A stretch of 64,000 nucleotides of DNA. Source: Vibrio albus. GTDB taxonomy: Bacteria > Pseudomonadota > Gammaproteobacteria > Enterobacterales > Vibrionaceae. The position numbers and the translations under genes are program-made. Numbering within the stretch: the first letter of the stretch is position 1; each line of letters opens with the position of its first letter. Positions 26,464 through 36,700 of the stretch are shown here, in pieces. Location of the stretch: positions 40,949 to 104,948 of the forward strand of contig NZ_QFWT01000012.1 of assembly GCF_003144035.1 (NCBI RefSeq), read 5' to 3'. The notes beneath the pieces are model-generated. The model was not told where the DNA came from and searched no databases. It saw nothing but the letters and a program-made list of their open reading frames with translations.

Positions 26464-28185
26464 TTAGGTTCTCTCCGTTTTACTTAGCCACATTTTATCC
26501 ATACCCTCACCTTTGATCTGCATAGGGTATACGTGTTCGGTTTCGTCCACATTAATGTCGACAAACACCAGCTTGTCTTTCATTGCCAGTGCTTTCTGCA
26601 GCCCGGATTCCAGCTCATCCGGAGACGAGATACGCATGCCAACATGGCCGTATGCCTCAGCGATAGCCGCAAAATCCGGAACGGAGTCCATATATGAGTG
26701 GGAATGACGTCCCTGATAAATAATATCCTGCCACTGCTTCACCATACCCAGGAAGCGGTTATTCAGGTTGATAATTTTAACCGGAATATCGTACTGCAGG
26801 GCAGTGGACAGCTCCTGAATATTCATCTGAATACTGCCGTCACCCGTGACAACTACGACCTCTTCTTGCGGCATCGCGAATTTTACCCCCATACCGGCTG
26901 GCAGACCAAAGCCCATGGTGCCCAGACCTCCGGAGTTGATCCAGCGACGTGGTTTATCAAACGGATAATAAAGTGCGGCAAACATCTGATGCTGACCCAC
27001 ATCTGAAGCGACATAGGCATTACCATTAGTCAGCTTGTACAGTGTCTCAATCACCTGTTGTGGTTTAATACGCTCACCACCGTTGGTGTCGTAGCTCAGG
27101 CAGTCACGCTCACGCCATTCATTAAGATCATTCCACCAGTCTGCCATGGCTTCCAAGTCATTGGTGCCGCTCTGCTCTTCCAGCAGTTTCAGCATCGAAT
27201 CCAGTACGACTTCAGCCGAACCTACAATCGGCAAGTCAGCACGAACGGTTTTTGAGATAGATGATGGGTCGATATCGATATGCATGACTTTGGCATTCGG
27301 GCAGTACTTATCCAGGTTATTGGTGGTACGGTCATCAAAGCGGACACCCACACCAAAAATCAGATCCGCATTGTGCATCGCCATATTGGCTTCATAAACA
27401 CCATGCATACCCAACATGCCTAAAAAGTTACGATGGGTGCCGGGAAATGCCCCCAGCCCCATTAACGAGCTGACCACTGGCAAGTTCAGCGTTTCAGCCA
27501 GTTTCAGTAACTGCTGATCACAACCGGAAATAATGGCACCACCACCCACATACAGAACCGGCTTTTTCGCCGCCAGAAGACTTTTCAGCGCTTTCTTGAT
27601 CTGGCCCTTATGCCCGCTCGTCGTCGGGTTGTAAGAACGCATTTTGATCGATTCTGGGTAGTGGTAAGGGTATTCCAGAGCTGGGTTCAGCATATCCTTA
27701 GGCAAATCAACGACAACCGGGCCCGGACGGCCCGTCGACGCAAGATAGAAAGCTTTCTTTAGAATGGTTGGAATTTCTTCAGCTTTAGTAACCAGGAAGC
27801 TGTGCTTAACAACAGGACGGGAGATACCCACCATGTCACATTCCTGGAAAGCATCATTACCAATCAGTGATCCGGGAACCTGTCCTGACAGGACCACCAT
27901 TGGAATAGAATCCATATAAGCCGTGGCAATACCGGTAATTGCATTCGTGGCACCAGGGCCGGATGTAACCAGAACTACCCCAGTTTTACCGGTTGCTCGT
28001 GCATAACCATCTGCCATATGCACGGCAGCCTGTTCATGACGGACTAAAACGTGTTCAATATCACTTTTTTCATGCAGGGCATCATAGATGTCCAGAACAG
28101 AACCACCAGGGTAACCAAAAATATGCTGGACACCCTGATCAATCAGCGAGCGGACTACCATATCCGCGCCGGATAACATTTCCAT
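26464..28185 (-). CDS. ilvI: Acetolactate synthase III large subunit
   Basis: 573 residues, TPP-dependent enzyme. The N-terminal pyrimidine-binding domain has HEQAAVHMADGYARATGKTG with the catalytic Glu; the central FAD-like domain includes HIDIDPSSISKTV; the C-terminal TPP motif runs from GDGSIQMN to NNRFLG. It condenses pyruvate (or pyruvate and 2-ketobutyrate) to acetohydroxy acids, the first common step to valine, leucine and isoleucine. AAGGAGAC lies before its ATG. It forms an operon with ilvH. Confidence 0.97.
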   Translation of the reverse strand: MEMLSGADMVVRSLIDQGVQHIFGYPGGSVLDIYDALHEKSDIEHVLVRHEQAAVHMADGYARATGKTGVVLVTSGPGATNAITGIATAYMDSIPMVVLSGQVPGSLIGNDAFQECDMVGISRPVVKHSFLVTKAEEIPTILKKAFYLASTGRPGPVVVDLPKDMLNPALEYPYHYPESIKMRSYNPTTSGHKGQIKKALKSLLAAKKPVLYVGGGAIISGCDQQLLKLAETLNLPVVSSLMGLGAFPGTHRNFLGMLGMHGVYEANMAMHNADLIFGVGVRFDDRTTNNLDKYCPNAKVMHIDIDPSSISKTVRADLPIVGSAEVVLDSMLKLLEEQSGTNDLEAMADWWNDLNEWRERDCLSYDTNGGERIKPQQVIETLYKLTNGNAYVASDVGQHQMFAALYYPFDKPRRWINSGGLGTMGFGLPAGMGVKFAMPQEEVVVVTGDGSIQMNIQELSTALQYDIPVKIINLNNRFLGMVKQWQDIIYQGRHSHSYMDSVPDFAAIAEAYGHVGMRISSPDELESGLQKALAMKDKLVFVDINVDETEHVYPMQIKGEGMDKMWLSKTERT

Positions 28186-28256
28186 TTTGTCTCCTTAATA
28201 CCTGCCGTATTTCCAAACTGAGTTAACGGAAGACAGCGGTATTTCACAGTTAGGGC

Positions 28257-28358
28257 TTATTCGTAGCCTAATAGCCAAAACCGCCTTCTGTTAGCCAAAA
28301 GCATGAACAGAAAACAGCAAAAGCAAGCCATGAGGGACGTACAGCGTACCTGTACGTC
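28257..28358 (-). other. Possible leader region of ilvI: perfect hairpin and 24-codon ORF
   Basis: Upstream of ilvI, a perfect 9-base inverted repeat (GACGTACAG, loop CGTAC, CTGTACGTC; 28336-28358) is followed on the minus strand by ATG at 28331 and a 24-codon open frame to 28257, rich in Cys, Phe and Leu (begins MACFCCFLFMLLANRRRF). No Shine-Dalgarno sequence precedes the ATG, and no terminator follows, so a classical attenuator is not supported. The remainder of 28186-28495 shows no gene and must hold the ilvIH promoter. Confidence 0.3.
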
Positions 28359-28495
28359 AGGAAAATAGAGTTAACTGGATCAGGATTAAAATCAAGAGGA
28401 AAAAACAAAAGCGTAGCATATGCTGGCGTACAATTAACGACCAGCAATTCAAACCAGAAAATAATCTATTTGCAGAATAATTCAAGCCTGATAAG

Positions 28496-28528
28496 AACAA
28501 GGGAAAAGCCAGTCACTTTTCCCTTGTT
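28496..28528 (-). terminator. Hairpin terminator after the acyl-CoA synthetase gene
   Basis: A 13-base stem AACAAGGGAAAAG / CTTTTCCCTTGTT with loop CCAGTCA, 23 bases past the stop. The T-run on the minus strand is short, so termination may be partial or bidirectional. Confidence 0.6.
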
Positions 28529-28550
28529 ATTGAATAATATGATGGGTATC

Positions 28551-30350
28551 TCAATGCGGTTCGGCGTACATGCGTTCTATCTCTGCCTGATAACGCTCAT
28601 GGATGACCTTCCGGCGCAGTTTCAGAGTCGGGGTCAGTTCTCCCTGATCCATCGAAAACGCGTTAGGCAACAACGTGAATTTCTTTACCTGTTCGAATTT
28701 AGCCAGCTCATGCTGCAGCTCTGCCACTCTCTTCTCAAACATCTCCACGACCTGACTATGCTTAATCAGCTCAATGCGATCATGATATTTGATATTCAGC
28801 TCTTTCGCGTATTCTTCCAGAGCCTCAAAACTGGGAACAATCAGTGCTGAAACAAATTTACGCGTATCCGCGATCACCGCGATTTGTTCGATAAAGTGAT
28901 CCTTACCGATAGCGCCTTCGACCACCTGAGGGGCTATATATTTGCCTCCGGAGGTTTTCATCAGCTCTTTGATTCTGTCCGTGATATACAGGTTCCCCTG
29001 CTGATCAAACTTACCGGCGTCTCCCGTTTTAAGAAAACCTTCATCATCAAAAGCCTTCTCGGTCTCTTCCGGCATGTTGTAATACCCCTTCATGACCATG
29101 GGGCCACGCACAAGAATTTCATGATCAGGACCAATTTTGACTTCAGCGCCAGGCATCGTACTGCCTATGGAGTCAGGATCAAAACCCGTATCATCCCAGC
29201 AGGATACGGTTGCCGTGGTTTCAGTCATGCCATACCCCAGTTTGACATTTACACCGATAGCATGGAAAAAACGACCTATCGTCGGGTCCAGCTTTGCTCC
29301 GCCACACGGCATCATCTTAATACGTCCGCCAAGCAAATCTCTGAGCTTTGCCAGAACGATTTTATCAGCCAGTTGGTAACTTTTTTTCAGCAACAATGAT
29401 GGTTCCCGTCTTTCCTGTTTACAGGCTGAGATTCGGGCTCCCATATTGACCGCCCAGGTAAAAATCAGTTTGCGGTGCAGCGGGGCTTTAGCTACCCGTT
29501 CATGGATAGCCGAGAAGATTTTTTCATAAAAGCGCGGTACGGCGCACATAACGGTCGGCCGCACTTCACTCAGCGCATCTCTGACCTGTATCGTGTCCTG
29601 TAAATAGCAGTTGACTGCGCCTTTGTAGAGCACATAAAAACTCCACGCACGTTCATACACATGAGACAGCGGCAGAAAACAGAGTGAGACATCCTGCTCT
29701 GTCAATGTCAGGCGGGTATCGTGCCCCTGCAGCTGTGCGCCAAGGTTGGTGTAATCCAGCATCACCCCCTTTGGCTGACCAGTGGTACCGGAGGTATAAA
29801 TCAGCGTAAACAGATCATCGGTGCTCATCTGCTGCAGTCGGGTATCCAGCTCAGGCTGAAACGCACTATTCCCCTGAGCAATAAAAGCACCCCAATAGAT
29901 TCCTGCTGGATGTTGTTGTAGGTCGATAGCATCAGACAGGGCAACAACCTTCTCCAGTTGCGGGCACAAATCAAAGATAGACAGAGCGGCATCGTACTGA
30001 GATTGCTCCCCGACAAACAGAATCCGAATATCCGCATCCTGAATGATGTACGCCGACTGTTCAGCGGTATTCGTCGCGTAAATGGGTACCGTTATGCACC
30101 GAATTTGCAAAGCGGCAATATCTGCGACACTCCAGCGCGGCATGTTGGCTGAGTAAATGCCGATTTTGTCCTGTACTTCCAGTCCATGAGCTAACAGGGC
30201 TAAGGATAAACTATCCAATTGCTGACCAAATTGCTTCCAGCTTATATCTTTCCATTTATCCGCTGATTTATAACGTAACGCAACACGTTCACCGCTATTT
30301 GCAACTCGTTCACTAATTTTTTTAACAAAGTGAAAATCTAAATTAGCCAT
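28551..30350 (-). CDS. Long-chain fatty acid-CoA ligase (AMP-forming)
   Basis: About 599 residues when started at the ATG 30350 (MANLDFHFVKKISERV). The frame runs upstream to 30422, but the extra 24 residues look unconserved. It carries the ANL-family AMP-binding motif YTSGTTGQPKGV, then GYGMTETTA and the TGD-x-G-x-x-D-x-x-G region (KTGDAGKFDQQGNLYITDR), with catalytic Lys near SGGKYIAPQ. It activates fatty acids to acyl-CoA via acyl-adenylates. It resembles the longer FadD15-like ligases rather than E. coli FadD. In V. cholerae a similar gene also lies between ilvI and leuO (from memory). Substrate range cannot be told from sequence. Confidence 0.88.
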   Translation of the reverse strand: MANLDFHFVKKISERVANSGERVALRYKSADKWKDISWKQFGQQLDSLSLALLAHGLEVQDKIGIYSANMPRWSVADIAALQIRCITVPIYATNTAEQSAYIIQDADIRILFVGEQSQYDAALSIFDLCPQLEKVVALSDAIDLQQHPAGIYWGAFIAQGNSAFQPELDTRLQQMSTDDLFTLIYTSGTTGQPKGVMLDYTNLGAQLQGHDTRLTLTEQDVSLCFLPLSHVYERAWSFYVLYKGAVNCYLQDTIQVRDALSEVRPTVMCAVPRFYEKIFSAIHERVAKAPLHRKLIFTWAVNMGARISACKQERREPSLLLKKSYQLADKIVLAKLRDLLGGRIKMMPCGGAKLDPTIGRFFHAIGVNVKLGYGMTETTATVSCWDDTGFDPDSIGSTMPGAEVKIGPDHEILVRGPMVMKGYYNMPEETEKAFDDEGFLKTGDAGKFDQQGNLYITDRIKELMKTSGGKYIAPQVVEGAIGKDHFIEQIAVIADTRKFVSALIVPSFEALEEYAKELNIKYHDRIELIKHSQVVEMFEKRVAELQHELAKFEQVKKFTLLPNAFSMDQGELTPTLKLRRKVIHERYQAEIERMYAEPH

Positions 30351-30501
30351 TCTTTTAACCTTTGGCTTACACCTGTAAGCTGATGGGGCGTGCAAGTGTA
30401 CTGGTGGTTTTAGAAAAGGCAATACAGATTGTGTGCAGTTAAAGTAATTATTCTAAAAATAGCTATCGGATCACTTAACGGTTCCATTATCTCAGAAACA
30501 A

Positions 30502-30538
30502 AACAAGCACCGTTCAGGGCTTCTGACCGATGCTTGTT
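30502..30538 (-). terminator. Rho-independent terminator of leuO
   Basis: Long stem AACAAGCATCGGTCAG / CTGAACGGTGCTTGTT (two mismatches) followed on the minus strand by TTTGTTTC. Confidence 0.88.
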
Positions 30539-30609
30539 AACAAATTTTTCTAACGGGTGATGTTCAGATCATGGAGATATAAACTGATCTGGCTAACCAA
30601 GCTATTCAC

Positions 30610-31578
30610 TCAAACGAGACTTTTCCGACAGATCTCCGTCAGCCGCTGACGCATCCAGGTGTGACCTTTATCTCTTTCACTGGACTCATGCCAGCTAAGG
30701 TATGCCTTGATCGAATTATCTGACAACGGGAAATCCAGAACCTGTAACTGATCCCGGTTATACCAGCTATCTATCAGTGAACGGGGGGCCAGAGTGATCA
30801 GGTCTGACTGTTCAACTACGTACAATATATTGCCCAGGCTGCTCCCTTTATAAGCAATGTTGCAGTTAATATTCCGGTATGCCTGATCAACAAAGCTGTG
30901 ATCTCCTTTCTGCTCAGACAAAGTCGCATGACGTTCTTCTTCCAGCTCCTCCACCGTAATCGAGCCATCAATACGAGAGTGTGAGCGAGATGCAATCACG
31001 ACGATTTCGTCTTCAAACAGCTCTTCACTGGCAAACCCGGAATCGGTCAGACAGGTATAGTTGATAGAAAAATCCAGCTCCCGATAATGCAGCTTGTCTT
31101 CCACCCCGGTAGAGGACTCGGCATCCATGGTGATCAATACATTAGGGGCTTTTTCTGCCATGACTTTAAGGATATCCGGAGCAAAACGGGCATCACACGG
31201 ATTACAGATAGCGATGGTAAACTGACGGTCAGAGAACTCTGGAGTAAAAGCCGTTCCCGGCAACTCGTTCCGGATCAACTGCAACGCCTGATGGACCGGA
31301 GCGTATAACTGACGAGCTCTTAACGTGGGCTGAATACCGCGCCCCTGTCGCATAAACAGCTCATCATTAAACATGGTTTTCAGGCGTGAAACCGCATTAC
31401 TGACCGCGGGCTGTGACATATTCAGATGTTGAGCAGCCCGGGTGATATTTTGTTCCTGCATCACCGCATCAAATACGGTCAGAAGGTTTAAATCAACGCC
31501 CCGAAGCGTCGATTCTGTACCAGGCTGATTGGGCTGACTCGTTTTGTTGTGACTCAACACAGAAGGTTTATCCAGCAT
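30610..31578 (-). CDS. leuO: LysR-type regulator LeuO
   Basis: 322 residues: a variable N-terminal tail (about 1-27), a LysR-type winged HTH (LRGVDLNLLTVFDAVMQEQNITRAAQHLNMSQPAVSNAVSRL, residues about 26-70), and a C-terminal effector-binding domain. LeuO is a global regulator (anti-H-NS, stress and virulence genes; ToxR-regulated in V. cholerae). It is flanked by its own terminator and an AT-rich upstream region (31579-31871), which shows no gene, fitting H-NS/LeuO control. Confidence 0.92.
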   Translation of the reverse strand: MLDKPSVLSHNKTSQPNQPGTESTLRGVDLNLLTVFDAVMQEQNITRAAQHLNMSQPAVSNAVSRLKTMFNDELFMRQGRGIQPTLRARQLYAPVHQALQLIRNELPGTAFTPEFSDRQFTIAICNPCDARFAPDILKVMAEKAPNVLITMDAESSTGVEDKLHYRELDFSINYTCLTDSGFASEELFEDEIVVIASRSHSRIDGSITVEELEEERHATLSEQKGDHSFVDQAYRNINCNIAYKGSSLGNILYVVEQSDLITLAPRSLIDSWYNRDQLQVLDFPLSDNSIKAYLSWHESSERDKGHTWMRQRLTEICRKSLV

Positions 31579-31828
31579 AGAGGTCCTCGTTTATCATCCG
31601 TTTTCTGTCTCATCAGAAAACGTTCGTAATAGAAAACCTACTATTCACCAATAACTCAGCCACCACCAATAAGTTTGATAAATAATTAGCTAATTTTACA
31701 TTAATCTGAAAAAAATGGTTATTTTTCAATAAATAATAAAAAAACCTAAAAAAAGATAAATTGACGAGGGTTATGAATACAAGGCTGTGGCACCCGATTT
31801 TTCATCAATATATTGATAAGCTTTATCG

Positions 31829-31860
31829 GTTATACCAATTCCAGTCAGTAAATGATCAGT
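31829..31860. repeat. Solo ATACCAATTCC motif resembling an IS end
   Basis: TTATACCAATTCCAGTCAG followed by AATGATCAG resembles the left end of the IS630-type element at 63862 and the hairpin at 44853. It may be a relic or a small palindromic repeat; short and therefore uncertain. Confidence 0.35.
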
Positions 31861-31871
31861 TCATCACACTG

Positions 31872-31896
31872 AAAAAACAGCCCTCAAACAGAGGGC
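31872..31896 (-). terminator. Terminator after the glycosyltransferase gene
   Basis: Stem GCCCTC / GAGGGC with loop TGTTT followed by TGTTTTTTC on the minus strand, 23 bases after the stop of the 31919 gene. Confidence 0.8.
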
Positions 31897-31918
31897 GGCT
31901 TCAGGTAAGGCATCACCA

Positions 31919-32977
31919 TTAATCGTGAATAGACGCGTAACTGGGAAAGTCCACCTTTTCCCATAATGACTCCCACAACGATGCGCTATTGTTGTTCCAT
32001 TTGCCTTGTAATATCCAGTCAGAAAGGTGACTGGCAACGTCCGGATAATTCACACTTTCAGCCGCACTTTCATCCAGCCAGGATCTGACCGCTGACGGAT
32101 CAAGATGCTCCATCGACTGGGCCAGCCCCAGGTGTTCCAGTGTTGCCACGTTACTTTCCTGCTCAAACTGTCCGGACAGCGGTTTCAGAAGCAGCTTTTT
32201 ACCCAGAGACAAAGCCTCTGAAGGCAGTTCAAACCCACCATTCGCAATCACCCCCTGACAGGCACTGAGATCCTGCTGAAATTGAACATGAGATAATGGC
32301 TCTAAGCGGATATTCTCAACCACGTCAGACTCTATAACCTCTGGGTGATAACAGACAAACTGATGCCGGGTAAAGCGCAGCAACAGATCCATAATATCTT
32401 CAATACTCTCAAACGGCAGATACACCAGGCTGAAGGGCTGATGCTCTGAAACCCCATCCGCCCTTCGGGTATGAACAATAGGCGGCAGTATCGGCTGATT
32501 AAAGTGATACCAGTGCAGCCCCAGATGCACATCAGCGGGGGCAAAATGGTGAATTAACCGGTTATCAATCCAGCCATCCCCTTTTTTAGGCACTTCGTAA
32601 CGGAATGCATTTTGATGACTGATACCTATACAGGGGACTTTCTGCCGTTTCGCCGCCCACGCAGATACGGGTTCAAAGTCATTGATGACCAAGTCATAGG
32701 CTGACAGATCAAGCTGACTGATCTCTTTATACAGACTGATGATGCTGTTGTCCGTCACTGTTTTCAGGTAATTCACCTTCCCCTGCTCGGAGACAATCGT
32801 CAGCCCACGGCGGACATCAAAATCACCGAACGCTTCCATGGAGAAAAACTTTGATTTTTCCCGTCCGGAAAAAAGGAAATCGACATCCGCATTACGTTCT
32901 TTCAGAGCTAAAGCCATTGCACGGGCGCGGGCAGTGTGACCATTTCCCGTTCCCTGAACTCCATACAGTATTTTCAA
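31919..32977 (-). CDS. MJ1255/VC2487-type glycosyltransferase family protein
   Basis: 352 residues beginning MKILYGVQGTGNGHTARA, the Gly-rich N-terminal loop typical of GT-B enzymes of the MurG/Glyco_tran_28 type. The C-terminal donor-site region reads GVIANGGFELPSEALSLGKKLLLKPLSGQFEQ. This matches the TIGR00661 (MJ1255) family, present near leuO in V. cholerae as VC2487 (from memory). The acceptor and donor are unknown. It starts 3 bases after the stop of the PAP2 phosphatase gene, so the pair forms an operon and may act on the same lipid- or polyprenyl-linked glycan (inference). Confidence 0.75.
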   Translation of the reverse strand: MKILYGVQGTGNGHTARARAMALALKERNADVDFLFSGREKSKFFSMEAFGDFDVRRGLTIVSEQGKVNYLKTVTDNSIISLYKEISQLDLSAYDLVINDFEPVSAWAAKRQKVPCIGISHQNAFRYEVPKKGDGWIDNRLIHHFAPADVHLGLHWYHFNQPILPPIVHTRRADGVSEHQPFSLVYLPFESIEDIMDLLLRFTRHQFVCYHPEVIESDVVENIRLEPLSHVQFQQDLSACQGVIANGGFELPSEALSLGKKLLLKPLSGQFEQESNVATLEHLGLAQSMEHLDPSAVRSWLDESAAESVNYPDVASHLSDWILQGKWNNNSASLWESLWEKVDFPSYASIHD

Positions 32978-32980
32978 ATG

Positions 32981-33505
32981 TTACGCTCCCAGAAGAGAAA
33001 TTGCAGCCGTTGCAGTTCCGGTGCCCAATAGGGCTCCGATCACCACGTCCGTCAGAAAATGCACCCCCAGCAGGATGCGGGCAGCACCAATACAGCTAGC
33101 CCAGAGAAGAGAGCCGGTATAGGCATCCGGATAAAAATGACCAATCAGCGTCGCCATAATAAACGCAGCGGCGGTATGGCCCGATGGCAAACTATACCGG
33201 TCAGAAGGAGTAATGAAGGAGATCAGCTGACTGGAAAATTCTTCCGGGCGACGGCGACGGAAACTGTTTTTTGCCACCCAGTAAACTGGCAGCTCAATGG
33301 CAAAGGCAACCAGACCAACTGACAAGAACAGTCCGCCAACCATCTCATCCATCCACCACGCAATCAGACCGATCACGATATATAAGTGACCATCACCGGT
33401 ATGGGATACCGCTTTAGCAATACTCGCTACCTGAGCATTAAATTTATGCTGCAGGCAGAACAGAGAGAATGCGAGATCAATTCGTGCAATAGGCTCAATA
33501 CGCAT
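32981..33505 (-). CDS. PAP2-family membrane phosphatase
   Basis: About 174 residues with five to six membrane helices. It shows the three PAP2 catalytic motifs: K-x6-RP (KNSFRRRRP), PSGHT, and R-x5-H-x3-D (ARILLGVHFLTDV). Two adjacent ATGs exist (33508 and 33505); the second has better spacing from AGGAG. Members dephosphorylate phosphatidic acid, PGP or undecaprenyl pyrophosphate; which one is not evident. Operon with the glycosyltransferase. Confidence 0.85.
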   Translation of the reverse strand: MRIEPIARIDLAFSLFCLQHKFNAQVASIAKAVSHTGDGHLYIVIGLIAWWMDEMVGGLFLSVGLVAFAIELPVYWVAKNSFRRRRPEEFSSQLISFITPSDRYSLPSGHTAAAFIMATLIGHFYPDAYTGSLLWASCIGAARILLGVHFLTDVVIGALLGTGTATAAISLLGA

Positions 33506-33650
33506 CATCAGCTCCTTGTTGCCATCTCCATGGCTAAACTTTTCAGAATAACTGTTTACAAGTTAGCCGGTGCAAATGACAACGAGGTGACGCTTATTTG
33601 GATTATTGATGACAGCTGAAGGAGAATTGTTCCGTACTGTTGGTAGTAAA

Positions 33651-33753
33651 GCAGTAGGCGGATATTGATAAGCAGACCCTCCGCGTCAGGGATGACGCGG
33701 CGGAGCTCCATGGATGGATTTATGCGTGTCTGCGTTCAATATCCGCCTGCAGC
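33651..33753. repeat. Palindromic intergenic repeat (about 100 bp)
   Basis: Outer arms TAGGCGGATATTGATAAGCAGAC (33655-33677) and GTCTGCGTTCAATATCCGCCTG are imperfect inverted repeats. They enclose an inner perfect palindrome CCGCGTCA-GGGA-TGACGCGG and the motif CCATGGATGGATTTATGCGTG. A diverged half copy lies at 39001. The remainder of the 33506-33784 gap shows no gene. Confidence 0.8.
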
Positions 33754-33784
33754 GTATCACCTATCTTAGACTCAGCGAATAACG

Positions 33785-36700
33785 TTATAACTCCTCATGC
33801 TTATGAATCATGCCCCAGTCAGCGAGAATCGCGTAAGCTGACGGCACCATAAACAGTACCAGTAGCGTAGAAGCAAAAATACCGAACACAATAGAGATAA
33901 CCAGCGGCTGAATAACCTGAGCCTGCAGACTGGTTTCCGCCAACAGAGGAAGGAGACCTGCAGCTGTGGTCATGGAAGTCAGGAACACCGCCCGGAAACG
34001 CTCACGACTGGCTTTCACCACGGAGTCATGAACAGTATCACCTTCATCGACATGGTGACGGATATACTGCACCAACAGAATGGAGTCATTTACCACCACC
34101 CCGGCCAGTGACACAAAGCCCATGATACTCGGCATACAGAGAGAATGCCCCAGAATAAAGTGCCCCCAGACGACCCCGATAAACGCCAGCGGGATCGCCA
34201 GCATGACAACAAATGGCTCAAGATAACTTCGGAACTGAAAGCTCAGGATAACAAACACCCCGAACAGCCCCAGAGCGAAGCCCGTCATCATTGATGACCC
34301 GGTATCAGCGGTATCCTTAGTCTGACCTTCAAAATCAAACCTCAAACCGGGATACTTACGTTTGAGCTCTGGAACCATCTCCGTTCTGAAATTACTGATG
34401 ATCTCAGATGAGCTGGCTTTGCGATTATTTACATCCGCATAAATGCTCAGGGTACGTACCCCGTCTACTCTCTGAATGCGGACATAATTGCGCTGAAAAC
34501 TTAGTGATGCAATTGTCTCCAGTGGTATCTGGCTGCCGTCTGGTAGCATAACCGGAAAGTTTGCCAGTTCCTGCAGATCGCCCGCCTGAGCTTTATCCAG
34601 CCTCACCTCGATATCAATATTTTCCACGCCCAGCTGGATTTGGTCGGCGGTTCGACCAAAGAAAGCGGCACGTAACTGACTGGCGACCATCTGTCCGTTC
34701 ACACCAAACGTTTCGGCTCCCGGCAGCAACTTAACCAGCACTTCTTCCTTTCCCATCCGCATATCATCCAGCACACCGGATACGCCATCCAGAGTATTCA
34801 GATATTGCTGAATATCCACCGAGGCAGCCTTGAGCGCTTCCAAATCATCATGCTGCACCCGTATCTCAATGTCCCTGCCCCCCGGCCCCATCGTTGGCTG
34901 TTTATAGACCAGTGAAACAGGCTCAGCCAGTTCGCCAACATCTTCCCGCCAGGCATCAATAAAATCATCAATGACCGTATTCCGTTCTTCTGCCCCCAGC
35001 AAATCAAGACGAACGGTCGCTAAGTGTGGCCCGGACTCACTCGCATCCCGGTTGGTATTAAACTGACTGGTGATATGCTCCACCAGAAGCACACCGCCTT
35101 CAAATTCTTCTGTCCATTGCTTATTCAGGCGTTCCGCGGAAGCGACCACTTTCTCAACCACCTTTTCCGTCTGACTGAGCGACGATCCCGGTGGAAGAAT
35201 AATTCTGGCGACCGCAAGGTCTCCATCCAGTTCAGGAAAAGGCACAAACTTCACCAACCCACCGGCAATCAGCGAGACAGAGATCAGCAACAGCGACAAC
35301 ACCGAGCCTAAAAAGGCGTAGCGGTACTGCACCACTTTCTCCACGGCATTCACTAGTGTGGTATTGCGAAAATGCTCAAACTTGGTCAGCACCAACCGCT
35401 TAAACCGAAGTGGTGGCTTCTCTCCGGTTCTCTTATGCAGCGAATGTGACAGGTGATTTGGCAGGATCAGAAACGCCTCGACCAGACTCAGTAACAGCAC
35501 CAGAATCAACACCTGAGGGATGACTTTCAGTACCGCCCCCATCTGCCCGGACAAGAACATCAGACTGCCGAAGATACACACCGTAGTCAGGAAGGAAGAG
35601 ATCACCCCCGGCAGCACTTTGTGCACGCCCTTCATCACGGCTTCATCAACCTTGAACCCCCGGTCGATATGCGAACCAATGGATTCAGCAATCACAATGG
35701 CATCATCCATCATAATACCAATGGCCATCAGCAGGGCGACCAGAGTCATAATGTTGATCGAGAGGCCGACATTCGCCATCAAAAACAGACCACCAAGAAA
35801 AGCCACCGGCAAGCCTGCAGCCACCCAAAATGAATAGCGCAGACTAAAGAACAGCCACATGGTGGCAAACACCAGAACCATCCCCTGCCAGCCGTTACGC
35901 AGCATCATGGTCAGACGATCCCATAACACAGAAGAAAGGTCATTGGTCAGCGCCAGAGTCACGCCATCAGGGGCAACCAGACGTTGATCATCAACAAATT
36001 TCTGCACCTGCGCTTTGATCCGCAGAGCATCATCTTCTTTGTTCTTGCTGACTTTCAGTAACGCTGAAGGCTTACCATCAAACAGTATTTTCTGTTCATC
36101 CAGCTCGAAACGATCCGTAATAGTCGCGATGTCCCGCAAGCGGATCAGTGAGCCATTGGAAGCCGCGCCTACGACAATAGATTCCAGCTCTTCCGGTGTT
36201 ACCCGCCTTTCATCAAAACGGATCAGAAAGTTCTTCTCCGGTGTTTCAATGCTGCCACTGGGCAGTTTGATATTCTGATTGCCTATCTGGGTCGCTATAT
36301 CCCCGACACTCAGCCCCAACTGGCGAATGGCATGGGTATTCAGCTCTATCCGGTACTGGTGATCGGAAAAACCACTTACATCCACCAGAGACACATCGTA
36401 ATCCAGCTTCAGGATCCGTTTCAGTTGCTCCGCATAGGCCTTCAGTTCCGGCCAGCTCGTTTCCGCCGTGATCGCTACATCCACGACCGGCTCACTCCAG
36501 TCCAGCTCTTTAACAACCGGAGATTCAATCTCCTCGGGAAAATCGTTTATCGAATCAATCTGAGTCTGGATATCCACCAGCATGCGACCGACGTCAGCTT
36601 TATCCGTCAGTTTAACGGTCAGGCTGGCAGCCCCTTCCAGAGCCTGACAACGCAGTTCTTCAATATTAGAAAGACCGTCTACCGCGTCTTCCATGCGGAC

